From contig NZ_BCYO01000014.1 of the NCBI RefSeq assembly GCF_001598235.1, positions 56,277 to 120,276 of the forward strand: a stretch of DNA of 64,000 bases, read 5' to 3'. The notes beneath the pieces were generated by a model. It was not told the origin of the DNA. It saw only the letters and a program-made list of their open reading frames with translations, and made no database searches. This stretch comes from Polaromonas jejuensis NBRC 106434 (GTDB lineage Bacteria; Pseudomonadota; Gammaproteobacteria; Burkholderiales; Burkholderiaceae_C). This document shows positions 42,419 through 51,140 of this stretch, piece by piece (the stretch's first letter is position 1; each line of letters begins with the position of its first letter). A program made the position numbers and the translations under genes.

Positions 42419-43351
42419 ATGACACGCCCGCAATTCGCCGCTCGCCAACTGCAGGACACCGCCCTGCGCTACTTTCTGGAAGTGGTGCGCTGCGGCTCCA
42501 TTAGCGAGGCCTCGCAGCGCCTGAACGTCGCCGGCTCCGCGATCAGCCGCCATATCGCGCACCTGGAAGAGCTGCTGGGCGCCAGCCTGTTCGACCGCCA
42601 TGCGCGCGGCATGGTGCCGAGCGCGGCCGGCGAGGTGCTCGCCGTCCACGCCCTCAAGTCTGCGCACGATGCCGAGCGCGTGGTCCATGATGTGCAGGCG
42701 CTGCAAGGCATGCAGCGCGGGCGGGTGCGCATTGCCGCGTCCGAAGGCTTCGCGATGGAATTCGTGCCCCGGCTGGTCAGCGACTTCGTCCGGCAGCATC
42801 CGGGCATCCAGTTCCACCTGGGCGTGTACCCGCCGGCGGAGAGCACGCGCCGCATCCTGCAGGGCGATGCCGACATCGGCATCACCATGAGCCGTAGCCC
42901 CGAGAAGGACATCAAGATCGAACATCTGCAGCCGTCGCCGGTCCTGGCCGTCATGCGGCACGGCCACCCATTGACGCGTTTCAAGCAGATCAGCCTGTCA
43001 CAACTACGGGCCTACCCCATCGCCCTGCCGGAGCCGGACACCACCGTGCGCCAGTTGTTCGATATTGCCTGCAGCCGCCAGCAGCTGAGCTTCGAGCCGG
43101 TACTTACCAGCAACTATGTCAGTAGCCTGTTCGGCTTTCTGCGGCATCAGCCTGACGGCATCACCATCTCGGGCGAGATTTCGATCCGCTACCAGGTCGA
43201 ACGCAAGGAGCTGGCCCATGTCCGCTTGCGCGACCGCGGCCTGGACTTGCGCAACATCGAGGTGCAGACGCTGATGGGCCGCACGCTGTCACGCGCCGCC
43301 CAGGCCTTCCTGGCTTATCTCAAGGCCCAGTTGTCCGAATTGCCGCCTTGA
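42419..43351 (+). CDS. LysR-family transcriptional regulator
   Basis: Predicted 310 residues. The N-terminal winged helix-turn-helix spans about residues 12-70 (YFLEVVRCGSISEASQRLNV, ISRHIAHLEELLGASLFDRH). The effector-binding domain follows (GRVRIAASEGFAMEFVPRLV, DADIGITMSRSPEKD). It is divergent from the peptide transporter operon, with a 182-bp shared gap, the classic arrangement for a LysR regulator acting on its neighbour. The inducer is unknown. Confidence 0.92.
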   Translation: MTRPQFAARQLQDTALRYFLEVVRCGSISEASQRLNVAGSAISRHIAHLEELLGASLFDRHARGMVPSAAGEVLAVHALKSAHDAERVVHDVQALQGMQRGRVRIAASEGFAMEFVPRLVSDFVRQHPGIQFHLGVYPPAESTRRILQGDADIGITMSRSPEKDIKIEHLQPSPVLAVMRHGHPLTRFKQISLSQLRAYPIALPEPDTTVRQLFDIACSRQQLSFEPVLTSNYVSSLFGFLRHQPDGITISGEISIRYQVERKELAHVRLRDRGLDLRNIEVQTLMGRTLSRAAQAFLAYLKAQLSELPP

Positions 43352-43426
43352 GCGGCCTGGATCAGGCGGCCTGCCGCTTGTTCTGCGGGACGTCGCCGAT
43401 GAACTGTCGGCGTCCACCGGCAGGCC

Positions 43427-44113
43427 CTAGTTTCGGTACTGTTCCTGCTGCAGCCACGCTGACGGCAGCTGCTGTTGGGCGGTGATCTGTGGCGGTTTGG
43501 CCTGTATGCCGGCCAGCGCTGCCTGGGCAGCGGGCGGCGACGTTGACGTCTGGCGCTGCGCATCCTGCGCGACGGCCCCCTGGGGCTGCACACGGCGGGC
43601 GCCATCGAAGCGGCGCTGCCAGTAGCTCACGCCCATGCTTTCGACGCGCACTTCGGCGCCGGGCTTGGGGGAGTGGATGAACTTGCCGTCGCCGACATAA
43701 ATGCCCACATGGCTGAAGGCGCGGCGCATGGTGTTGAAAAACACCAGGTCGCCGGGCTGCAGGTCGGTCTTGTCGATGCGCTCGGTGGCCGCCGCTTGCT
43801 GTTCGGCCCTGCGCGGCAACAGCAGGCCGACGCTTTGCTCATAGATGGCGCGCACAAAACCGCTGCAGTCGAATCCGGTTTCCGCGTTGTTGCCGCCCCG
43901 CTTGTAGGGCACGCCCAGAAAACCCATGGCGTTGACGACCAGTTCGGAGGCCTTGTGGCTGACGCTTTGGCGAACCTGGTCAATCCTGCTCAGCAAGCCT
44001 TTGTCGGCCAGCAATTTGTCCATGTCCTCATCGGAAGTGCCCGGCGCTGCATGTGCACTGGCTGCCAGCAATGCAGCAGTAACTATGACGAGAGCAGGGG
44101 TAATCAAACGCAT
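43427..44113 (-). CDS. NlpC/P60 family cell-wall hydrolase
   Basis: Predicted 228-residue secreted C40 peptidase likely to cut peptidoglycan stem peptides. The signal peptide MRLITPALVIVTAALLAASAHA is followed by a short helical region. The catalytic domain has Cys in GFDCSGFVRAIYEQ and His in FSHVGIYVGDGKFIHSP. The C-terminal about 50 residues are low-complexity Gln/Ala/Pro. It is convergent with the LysR gene, with 75 bp between. Confidence 0.9.
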   Translation of the reverse strand: MRLITPALVIVTAALLAASAHAAPGTSDEDMDKLLADKGLLSRIDQVRQSVSHKASELVVNAMGFLGVPYKRGGNNAETGFDCSGFVRAIYEQSVGLLLPRRAEQQAAATERIDKTDLQPGDLVFFNTMRRAFSHVGIYVGDGKFIHSPKPGAEVRVESMGVSYWQRRFDGARRVQPQGAVAQDAQRQTSTSPPAAQAALAGIQAKPPQITAQQQLPSAWLQQEQYRN

Positions 44114-44338
44114 GGCGGCAAGGATACTTGAAGGATTGGTCCTGCGTCAATTTCAGGTGTCTTGTTACATGATTGATTTGTAACGACTTAATACCAATCG
44201 AATGATGTGTTTTTGGTAACAGGGCCATGCTTGCATATGAAAATGGCCTCTCCGGCCACGATGCGCCATGGAATGGGGGGATTCAGAATTCTTTGAAAAC
44301 CCACCCACCGGCCGGTCAAGGCACTTAAGGGGTCAAAT

Positions 44339-45505
44339 ATGCTTCAAGTCTTTTCCCGATGGGTGCTGGTAGCTATTATTTTGATAGCTAATTATCTGCC
44401 CGGCGCTCCGGTTCAGGCGCAAGCTGTCCGTCCCCAGACGGTGACCGCGGGCCTGCAGAACCCCTGGGGTGCGGCTTTTTTACCGGGCGGACGCTTTCTG
44501 GTGACTGAGCGCCCCGGCCGCCTGCGGGTGGTGGAGCCAGACGGCAAGCTGGGGGCGCCTGTAGCCGGCCTGCCCGGGATCGCCGCGGGCGGGCAGGGCG
44601 GACTGCTGGATGTGGTGCTTGACGCCGACTTCGCCCGCAACCGCAGCCTGTACTTCTGTTTTTCCGAGCCTGCGCCCACCGGCAATGCCAACAGCACGGC
44701 ACTGGCGCGCGCCACCCTGAGCGCGGACGATGCCCGGCTGGAAGACGTCAAGGTCATCTTCAGCCAGAAGCCCAAAGTGGCCAGCGCGCTGCACTTTGGT
44801 TGCCGCATTGTTGAAAGCCGCAGCCCTGGCGTCAACGGCCGGCCCGACGGCAAGCTGTTTTTGACCCTGGGCGAGCGCTTTTCGCGCATGGAAGACGCGC
44901 AAAAGCTCGACAACCACCTCGGCAAGATCGTGCGCATCAACAAGGACGGCTCGGTGCCCCAGGACAACCCCTTTGTCGGCCAAGCCGGGGCCCTGCCTGA
45001 AATCTGGAGCTACGGCCACCGTAATCCCCAAGGCGCCACGCTCGCACCCGACGGCACCTTCTGGACGCATGAACATGGGCCGCAGGGCGGCGACGAGATC
45101 AACCTCCCCAAGCCCGGCGCCAACTACGGCTGGCCGGTGATTACCTATGGCGAAAACTACGGCGGCGGCAAGATCGGGGAGGGGCTGACGCACAAGGCCG
45201 GCATGGAGCAGCCGCTGCATTACTGGACGCCTTCGATTGCGCCCTCGGGCATGGCCTTCCTGACCAGCGAGCGCTACGGCAAGGCCTGGCAGGGCAATCT
45301 GTTTGTGGGGTCGCTCAAGTTCGCCTACCTGGACCGCATCGAGCTGTCGGCGCCTTTCGGCGGCAAGGTGCTTAGGGAAAGCAAGCTCCTGACCGAGGTC
45401 GGTGAGCGCATCCGCGACGTCAGGCAGGGCCCCGATGGCCTGCTTTATGTGCTGACCGACAGCACCAACGGCAAGCTGATACGCCTGCTGCCTGTCAACG
45501 ATTAG
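44339..45505 (+). CDS. PQQ-dependent sugar dehydrogenase-like (soluble aldose dehydrogenase)
   Basis: Predicted 388-residue secreted six-bladed propeller of the GDH/YliI class. A signal peptide spans about the first 28 residues. Family segments are LQNPWGAAFLPGGRFLVTERPGRL, GGQGGLLDVVLD, SYGHRNPQGATLAPDGTFW, HEHGPQGGDEINLPKPGANYGWP and TPSIAPSGMAFL. PQQ binding and aldose oxidation are inferred from the family. A palindrome copy (44372-44388) lies in the signal-peptide coding region, encoding AIILIA. Confidence 0.9.
   Translation: MLQVFSRWVLVAIILIANYLPGAPVQAQAVRPQTVTAGLQNPWGAAFLPGGRFLVTERPGRLRVVEPDGKLGAPVAGLPGIAAGGQGGLLDVVLDADFARNRSLYFCFSEPAPTGNANSTALARATLSADDARLEDVKVIFSQKPKVASALHFGCRIVESRSPGVNGRPDGKLFLTLGERFSRMEDAQKLDNHLGKIVRINKDGSVPQDNPFVGQAGALPEIWSYGHRNPQGATLAPDGTFWTHEHGPQGGDEINLPKPGANYGWPVITYGENYGGGKIGEGLTHKAGMEQPLHYWTPSIAPSGMAFLTSERYGKAWQGNLFVGSLKFAYLDRIELSAPFGGKVLRESKLLTEVGERIRDVRQGPDGLLYVLTDSTNGKLIRLLPVND
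44372..44388 (+). repeat. Dispersed palindrome copy 7 (in sugar dehydrogenase signal peptide)
   Basis: GCTATTATTTTGATAGC with five-base perfect arms; reads AIILIA. Confidence 0.7.
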
Positions 45506-45583
45506 GCGGGTCTTTCAGGCCGGGCTGGCCCGACGCATTGTTGGGCGCTGGCGGACACCCACCGGGGCCAGGCTCCAGCGCTT

Positions 45584-45895
45584 TCACTGGGCGGTGAACA
45601 CCGCGGGCAGCTTTTTGGGGGCCTTGATGCGCAGCTGCTTGTTGACGTTTTCCTGGCCAAACACCACCTCGATGTCGGCCACTGCCACGCCGAACAGCGG
45701 CGCCAGGAAGCGCAGCATGTGGTCGGTGGCCTTGCCGTTCTTGGGCGCGGCGGTGACGCTGATTTTGAGTTGCGTGCCCTTGGGCTTGCCAATGGCGTCA
45801 CGGCTGGCAGCAGGCTTGCCCAGGATATTGACCACCAGCACATCGCCGTCCCAGGCAAAAAACGAGTCGCCGGTGGCGTTGCGCGGCGCAGCCAT
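45584..45895 (-). CDS. DUF167 (YggU-like) family protein
   Basis: Predicted 103-residue small protein. It has the DUF167 pattern: LKISVTAAPKNGKATDHMLRFLAPLFGVAVADIEVVFGQENVNKQLRIK, shown here only in outline as residues 42-92. The function is unknown. Its ATG directly abuts the stop of the upstream LysE gene (TGA at 45896-45898), so the two are likely translated together. Confidence 0.85.
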   Translation of the reverse strand: MAAPRNATGDSFFAWDGDVLVVNILGKPAASRDAIGKPKGTQLKISVTAAPKNGKATDHMLRFLAPLFGVAVADIEVVFGQENVNKQLRIKAPKKLPAVFTAQ

Positions 45896-46531
45896 TCAGC
45901 TGGGGTTCTTCAAACGCAGCAGGCCCAGCCCCAGCAGGCCAAACGCGCCGCCGCAGACGCGGTTGAACAGGCGGGCTCGCGGGGCTGTGCCCAGCCAGCG
46001 GTGGGTGCGTTTCGCCAGCAGCACGTAGGCGAAGTGGGATGTCAGCACGCAGGCGATGAAGGCGCTGGTCAGTGCCAGGAATTGCGGCAGTACCGGGGCC
46101 TGCGGCTGGATGAACTGGGGAAACAGCGCGGTGAAGAACAGAATGCTTTTGGGGTTGGTCAGCGCCACCAGCAGGCCCTGCCGGAACAGGCCGGCGTTGG
46201 TTTTCCCGGGCTGCGCCGCGGTGGGCAAGGGCTTGTCGAACATCGAGGTTTTGCTCGTCCACTGGCGATAACCGAGGTAGACCAGGTACACCGCGCCCAG
46301 GGTCTTGAGCAGCGCAAACAGCCAGGCCGAGCTGTGCAGCAAGGTGCCCAGGCCCGCCATCGCCGCGCCGGACACGGTGAACACGCCCAGCACGTTGCCC
46401 GCCGAGCTGCACAGCGTCTTGCGCGGCCCCCAGGCGACGGCGTTGGAGATGGCCAGCAAAATGCCCGGCCCGGGGCTGAAGGCGGTGACCAGCGAGATGG
46501 TGATGAACAGGAGCCAGGCGGAGGGGGTCAT
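45896..46531 (-). CDS. LysE/RhtB family amino-acid exporter
   Basis: Predicted 211-residue membrane exporter with about six helices. Family signatures are the N-terminal TAFSPGPGILLAISNAVAWG, then YLVYLGYRQW, and LVALTNPKSILFFTALFPQF. I start at MTPSAWLLF (46531), which places SPGP near residue 20 as in relatives; the longer frame upstream is unrelated. It is followed at once by the DUF167 gene. Confidence 0.9.
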   Translation of the reverse strand: MTPSAWLLFITISLVTAFSPGPGILLAISNAVAWGPRKTLCSSAGNVLGVFTVSGAAMAGLGTLLHSSAWLFALLKTLGAVYLVYLGYRQWTSKTSMFDKPLPTAAQPGKTNAGLFRQGLLVALTNPKSILFFTALFPQFIQPQAPVLPQFLALTSAFIACVLTSHFAYVLLAKRTHRWLGTAPRARLFNRVCGGAFGLLGLGLLRLKNPS

Positions 46532-46621
46532 GGCGGCAGAGGTGGAAAATGGAAAATCGGAAATGGCAGGAGTGGAATTTACCTTGGTTGGCCTCTGGCC
46601 CTTTGTCTGTGCGTGCAGGAA

Positions 46622-46638
46622 GCTATCGTTTTGATAGC
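46622..46638. repeat. Dispersed palindrome copy 8 (between LysE genes)
   Basis: GCTATCGTTTTGATAGC, preceded by GTGCAGGAA; intergenic. Confidence 0.7.
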
Positions 46639-46649
46639 AATTGAAAAAC

Positions 46650-47303
46650 CTAGTGTGCCGCTGCCTGGCTGCGCTTGACAAAAAACAGGCCCGCGCCCAC
46701 CGCCATAAGCAGGCCGCCAAACAGGCGGTTCTGCAGCTTGATGGCGCGGGCATTTTTAAACAGGGTCTGCAGCCTGCTGGCGGCAAAGGCATAGCCATGC
46801 ATCACCACGGTGTCCACCGCCACCGTGGTCACGGCTATCACCAGCAGCTGCAGCCAGAGCGGGCGGCTCGGGCTGATGAACTGCGGCAGCACGGCCACCA
46901 TGAACAGGATGCCTTTCGGGTTGGTCACATTGGTCAGCAGGCCGGTGAGGCAGCGTTTGCGCGACGACGGCATGTTCACGGCGTTGACCGGGCCGGCCAG
47001 ATCATCCGTCATGATGGCTGCCGGGGAGCGCCACTGCGACCAGCCTATATAGATCAGGTAGGCGGCGCCCAGGGTTTTGACCACGCTGAAAGCCAGCTCC
47101 GAGGCCACCAGCAGCGAGCCAACGCCGGCGCCGGCCACCAGCAGGATGATCAGCAGACCGGTCTGCAAGCCGGCGATGGTCGCCTGGGTGCGCCGCACGC
47201 CATAGCTCAGGCCGTGGCTCATGGCCAGGACGGCGCCCGAACCCGGGGAAATCGCAATCAGGATGGAGGCGAGGAAATAAGCGGTCCAGGTGTGAATATC
47301 CAT
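46650..47303 (-). CDS. LysE/RhtB family amino-acid exporter
   Basis: Predicted 217-residue exporter and a paralogue of the gene just downstream. Signatures are IAISPGSGAVLAMSHGLSYG, AAYLIYIGWSQW and LTNVTNPKGILFMVAVLPQF. The start MDIHTWTAYF at 47303 sets the first helix correctly. Between the two exporter genes lies a copy of the dispersed palindrome (46622-46638). The cargo is unknown. Confidence 0.9.
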   Translation of the reverse strand: MDIHTWTAYFLASILIAISPGSGAVLAMSHGLSYGVRRTQATIAGLQTGLLIILLVAGAGVGSLLVASELAFSVVKTLGAAYLIYIGWSQWRSPAAIMTDDLAGPVNAVNMPSSRKRCLTGLLTNVTNPKGILFMVAVLPQFISPSRPLWLQLLVIAVTTVAVDTVVMHGYAFAASRLQTLFKNARAIKLQNRLFGGLLMAVGAGLFFVKRSQAAAH

Positions 47304-47405
47304 GTGCTTTTGCGTGCTGACGACGGAACAGGGCGGGTAGGGTGGCGATGAGAATGAGGCATGCATCCTACAGGCAATGCGCAGGCCCGTCGTTATCATG
47401 TCCGC

Positions 47406-48218
47406 ATGACCTCAACAGCTTCCTGGCAAAGCCGGCTGACGCGAACCGGCCGCGCCATCCAGCGGTGGTTCATGGAATGGTGGCAGCTGGTGCATCTGGG
47501 GGCCTTGATTCTGGTGCTGACGCTGTCGCCATCGAGCTACAGCCGCCAAAACCGCGCGGTGCTGGTCAGCCACATCTACCTCCATACCGCGCCCATTTTG
47601 CTGGGATTTAGCGTGCTCTGCGCGCTGGTGACCGTGGTGCTCACGCGCATCGTGCTGGTCACCGCGCTGAGCTACGGCCTGTCGCAATACGCGCTGCAGG
47701 TGGTGATCCGCGTGCTGGTGCTGGAACTGATTCCCCTGACGGCCGCGCTGTTTGTGGCGCTGCGCTGCACCATTCCCGATGGCGCCGAACTCAGGGCCAT
47801 GCAGGCCAGCGGCGAGCTCGACGAGATGCGCGGGAAGGGTATCGATCCCGTGCAGCGCGAGGTGCTGCCGCGGGTGGTGGCCGGCATGTTCTCGGGCATC
47901 ACGCTGGCGGCGCTGAGCTGTGTGGTCGCACTGGTGGTGGCCTATGTGGCGGTCTACGGTTTCCGAGTGTCGGGGCTGGCGGCTTACACCCGGCTTTTTG
48001 GCCAGGTGTTCAGCCCCGCCGTGACCCTGATCTTTGTCCTCAAGACCCTGTTTTTTTGCCTGGCGGTGTCGCTGATTCCCATGGCTTCCGCCTTGTACGG
48101 CATGTCGGGCCAGCACGGCGCCAGTGTGCGCACCAGCGCCGAAATGCGCGGGCTGGTCCGCATGTTTGCGGTGATTCTGCTGATTGAAGTGGCCTCGCTG
48201 GTTGGCAACTATTATTGA
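47406..48218 (+). CDS. MlaE-like ABC transporter permease
   Basis: Predicted 270-residue membrane protein with about five to six helices. ELDEMRGKGIDPVQREVLPRVVAGM matches the MlaE/YrbE cytoplasmic coupling segment. Upstream family features include an amphipathic N-terminus and VLVLELIPLTAALFVALR. ATG 47406 (MTSTASW) is preferred to an upstream in-frame ATG at 47361. An MCE-domain gene follows 18 bp later, as expected for a lipid-transport system, but no MlaF-type ATPase is next to it. Confidence 0.82.
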   Translation: MTSTASWQSRLTRTGRAIQRWFMEWWQLVHLGALILVLTLSPSSYSRQNRAVLVSHIYLHTAPILLGFSVLCALVTVVLTRIVLVTALSYGLSQYALQVVIRVLVLELIPLTAALFVALRCTIPDGAELRAMQASGELDEMRGKGIDPVQREVLPRVVAGMFSGITLAALSCVVALVVAYVAVYGFRVSGLAAYTRLFGQVFSPAVTLIFVLKTLFFCLAVSLIPMASALYGMSGQHGASVRTSAEMRGLVRMFAVILLIEVASLVGNYY

Positions 48219-48236
48219 ACCTGAAAATTTCACACC

Positions 48237-49259
48237 ATGAGTTCACCGCAAGACCCATTGACGCCACCGCCAGCCGGCCAGGACCCCGCAGATCCGCTGC
48301 AGCCGGCGCGAACTGCGGCCACCCCCGCACAGGTGGCCAATCTGGAGTTCAAGGCCAGGCTGCTGCTGCTCTTCATGCTGCTGCTGGTGTGCGGCTCGGC
48401 GCTCTATGTGCTGTACGCCCGCGGCGCGTTTGAAAGCACCCAGCGGCTGGTGCTGGTCGCCGAGGACTCCGAGGGCGTGGTGGTGGGCATGGACCTGACG
48501 TTTTCGGGTTTTCCGATTGGCCGGGTACGGCGCATAGAACTGGCCGAAGACGGCAAGGCCCGCATCCTGGTGGATGTTGCCGCCAAGGACGCGCACTGGT
48601 TGCGCACCAGCAGCGTTTTCACCTTGGTAAAAGGCATCGTGGGCGGGCCCAATATCCGGGCCTATTCCGGCCTGCTCAATGACCCGGCCCTGCCCGACGG
48701 CGCGGTGCGCACGGTGCTGCAGGGCGACGCCAGCGCGGAAATCCCCAAGGTCATTGCGGCCGCCAAGGACCTGATTGAAAACCTCAACAGCCTGACCGGC
48801 AGCAGCGGCGCGGTAGGTGTCAGCCTGGCCAACCTGCAAATCCTGACCGAGCGGCTCAAAGGCCCCGGCGGTGCGCTGACGGTGTTGCTGGGCAGCGAGG
48901 CGGAGGCCAAAAAGATAGCCGTCACGCTGGACCGCACCAATGCGCTGCTGGCCAAGCTGGACGGCCTGGCCGCCAAGACCGACACCCAGGTGTTTGGCGA
49001 GAAGGGCGTGATGCCCGAGACGCGCGCCACCGTGGTGCAACTCAATGCCATGCTGGGCGAGGCCCGCACCAGCCTGAAAAAGGTGGATGCGATTCTGGTC
49101 GATGCCCAGGCCATCACTTCCAATGCCAAGGACGCCACCGCCGATTTGGGGGCTCTGCGCGCCGAGGTGGACACCAGCTTGCGCAAGGTCGAAGGCCTGG
49201 TCAACGAGATCAACCGCAAATGGCCGTTTGCCCGCGATGCGGAGATGAAGCTGCCATGA
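48237..49259 (+). CDS. MCE/MlaD-domain protein
   Basis: Predicted 340-residue membrane-anchored periplasmic protein. One N-terminal helix at about 37-62 (LLLLFMLLLVCGSALYVLYA) is followed by an MCE domain at about 75-150 (GVVVGMDLTFSGFPIGRVRR, SVFTLVKGIVGGPNIRAYSG). The rest is a long helical region with repeated polar residues, as in MCE proteins that form needles. It probably binds lipid between the inner and outer membrane with the upstream MlaE-like permease. The stop overlaps the lipoprotein start. Confidence 0.85.
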   Translation: MSSPQDPLTPPPAGQDPADPLQPARTAATPAQVANLEFKARLLLLFMLLLVCGSALYVLYARGAFESTQRLVLVAEDSEGVVVGMDLTFSGFPIGRVRRIELAEDGKARILVDVAAKDAHWLRTSSVFTLVKGIVGGPNIRAYSGLLNDPALPDGAVRTVLQGDASAEIPKVIAAAKDLIENLNSLTGSSGAVGVSLANLQILTERLKGPGGALTVLLGSEAEAKKIAVTLDRTNALLAKLDGLAAKTDTQVFGEKGVMPETRATVVQLNAMLGEARTSLKKVDAILVDAQAITSNAKDATADLGALRAEVDTSLRKVEGLVNEINRKWPFARDAEMKLP

Positions 49260-49957
49260 AGACCGCCCTGTTTGATGCGATCAAATTTGTAGCCCTCCTC
49301 GCCGGCGCCCTGTTGCTGGCGGCCTGTTCCAGCGGGCCCAAGCCGCCGGACTGGCAGCTCGAGGCCAAGGGCTCCATGGAGCGTTCGGTGGCCGCCTACA
49401 TGGAAGGCAACACCCGCGTGGAGATGGCCGAGCTGGTGCGCGCACGCGGCCAGCTCGCGCGCACCGGCCGCGCCGACTTGCTGGCCACCGCCGAGCTGCT
49501 GCACTGCGCCACCCGCGTGGCCAGCCTGGTGTTTGAACCCTGCGCCGGTTTTGAAGCGCTGCGCCAGGATGCGACACAGGCGCAGCGCGCTTACGCCGAT
49601 TACCTGCGCGGCCAGCTGCCGCCGCAAAACGCCGCCTTGCTGCCTGAACCGCAGCGCGCCGCGGCCGGCGGCAATGCAGGAGCCGTCAAAGGCATCGCCG
49701 ATCCGCTGTCGCAACTGGTGGCCGCCGGCGTGCTGTTCCAGAAAGGCCAGGCCAGTCCGGCCGTGTTGCAGCAGGCGGTAGACACCGCCTCGGGGCAAGG
49801 CTGGCGCCGCCCCTTGCTGGCCTGGCTGAGCGTGCAGGCCCTGCGCGCGGAGCAGGGCGGTGATGCGGCGGAAGCCGCCCGGCAGCGCCGGCGCATGGCG
49901 ATCACGCAGGAAAGCGCTTTAACCGTGAAAGAAAAAACCGTGAATGACATCCCGTGA
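49256..49957 (+). CDS. Putative lipoprotein of the MCE operon
   Basis: Predicted 233 residues. The signal peptide ends with a lipobox-like LLLAACSSG, so the mature protein should be lipid-anchored at Cys. The rest is helix-rich with no domain I recognise. Position directly after the MCE gene (ATGA overlap) suggests an accessory of that transporter. The N-terminal coding region contains a degenerate dispersed palindrome at 49277-49293 (encoding AIKFVA). Confidence 0.75.
   Translation: MKTALFDAIKFVALLAGALLLAACSSGPKPPDWQLEAKGSMERSVAAYMEGNTRVEMAELVRARGQLARTGRADLLATAELLHCATRVASLVFEPCAGFEALRQDATQAQRAYADYLRGQLPPQNAALLPEPQRAAAGGNAGAVKGIADPLSQLVAAGVLFQKGQASPAVLQQAVDTASGQGWRRPLLAWLSVQALRAEQGGDAAEAARQRRRMAITQESALTVKEKTVNDIP
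49277..49293 (+). repeat. Dispersed palindrome copy 9, degenerate (in lipoprotein gene)
   Basis: GCGATCAAATTTGTAGC, same length and frame (AIKFVA) but a weak left arm. Confidence 0.4.
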
Positions 49958-50256
49958 GTTACAGCCTCAAGCTTTACGCCTTTGAAGATGCCTCCGACCG
50001 GGAGCGGCGGGACGCCGAGCAGCGCTTTCGCAAGGCGCTGGATGAAACGCTGGGTGACGCCAGCCTGGTGGCGCCGGTCTACACCGCCTACCGGCGCATC
50101 GTTGCCACCTATGGCGACGCGCCCGCGCCCGACACGCTCACGGACGCCGAGCAGCAGGTGTTTGACCAGTGGCAGGCCGCCGAGTCAGCCGCCATCACGG
50201 CGGCATTTGGGCCGCACCGCTACATGGGCGATGCGCAGTTTGAAATTGAGGCCTGA
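49954..50256 (+). CDS. Conserved-looking small hypothetical protein
   Basis: Predicted 100 residues from GTG 49954, which overlaps the lipoprotein stop (GTGA). It is acidic and helical, with no signal peptide, membrane segment or motif I recognise (ends in HRYMGDAQFEIEA). Operon position and codon-like composition support a real gene; function unknown. Confidence 0.6.
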   Translation: MSYSLKLYAFEDASDRERRDAEQRFRKALDETLGDASLVAPVYTAYRRIVATYGDAPAPDTLTDAEQQVFDQWQAAESAAITAAFGPHRYMGDAQFEIEA

Positions 50257-50291
50257 AATCGCCTTCAGCCCTTTCTGTGCAGGCGTAAGAT

Positions 50292-50308
50292 GCTATTAAA
50301 AGAATAGC
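50292..50308. repeat. Dispersed palindrome copy 10 (convergent gap)
   Basis: GCTATTAAAAGAATAGC, with CAGGCG upstream; between the convergent small hypothetical and slipin genes. Confidence 0.75.
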
Positions 50309-50342
50309 GATTGAAGACCGGGCGACGGCAGCTCACCCGGCT

Positions 50343-51140
50343 TCATTCACGCTTGGCAGCCGTCCGGTCGCGCGACAGCAGCGGGCTCAAAAGATCCAGC
50401 GGTAGCGGAAACACGATGGTCGAGGCGCGGTCGCCCGCCACCTGCGTCATGGTCTGCAGGTAGCGCAGCTGCATGGCTTCGGGTTGCCGCGCCAGCATCT
50501 GGGCGGCCTCCAGCAAGGCTGCGGCGGCCTGTTTCTCGCCCTCGGCATGGATCACCTTGGCGCGGCGCTCGCGTTCGGCCTCGGCCTGGCGGGCAATGGC
50601 CCGCACCATGGATTCGTTCAGGTCGATGTCCTTGATTTCGACATTGGTGACCTTGATGCCCCAGCCGTCGGTCTGCGCGTCCAGGATGCGCTGGATGTCG
50701 ACGTTGAGCCGCTCGCGCTCGGCCAGCATTTCATCGAGCTCATGCTTGCCGAGCACCACGCGCAAGGTGGTTTGCGCGAGCTGGCTGGTGGCCATCAGGA
50801 AATTCTCCACCTGGATGATGGCTTTCTGCGGATCGATGATGCGAAAGAAAAGCACCGCGCTGACTTTCACCGACACGTTGTCGCGGGAAATCACGTCCTG
50901 CGGGTCCACATTCATTGTCACCACGCGCAGGTCGACCCGCACCATCTTCTGTATCGCCGGGATGAGCAGCACCAGCCCGGGACCCTTGACCTTCCAGAAG
51001 CGCCCGAGCTGGAACACCACGGCACGCTCGTACTCGCGCAGTATGCGTATCGCGTTGACGGCGATCACGATCAACAGGACCAGCAGCGGCAGCAGCACGC
51101 TGCCGAAAATGCCGACGCCGAAGTTGAAACTGGTGCTCAT
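50343..51140 (-). CDS. Slipin/stomatin-like SPFH-domain protein
   Basis: Predicted 265-residue membrane protein with one N-terminal helix ([21 protein letters not shown]). The SPFH domain is at about 35-190 ([45 protein letters not shown]). The helical tail [23 protein letters not shown] is typical of slipins. It pairs with the NfeD gene just upstream (ATGA overlap), an old and widespread gene pair. The NfeD-type protease is known in other species to cut the stomatin C-terminus. Confidence 0.92.
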   Translation of the reverse strand: MSTSFNFGVGIFGSVLLPLLVLLIVIAVNAIRILREYERAVVFQLGRFWKVKGPGLVLLIPAIQKMVRVDLRVVTMNVDPQDVISRDNVSVKVSAVLFFRIIDPQKAIIQVENFLMATSQLAQTTLRVVLGKHELDEMLAERERLNVDIQRILDAQTDGWGIKVTNVEIKDIDLNESMVRAIARQAEAERERRAKVIHAEGEKQAAAALLEAAQMLARQPEAMQLRYLQTMTQVAGDRASTIVFPLPLDLLSPLLSRDRTAAKRE

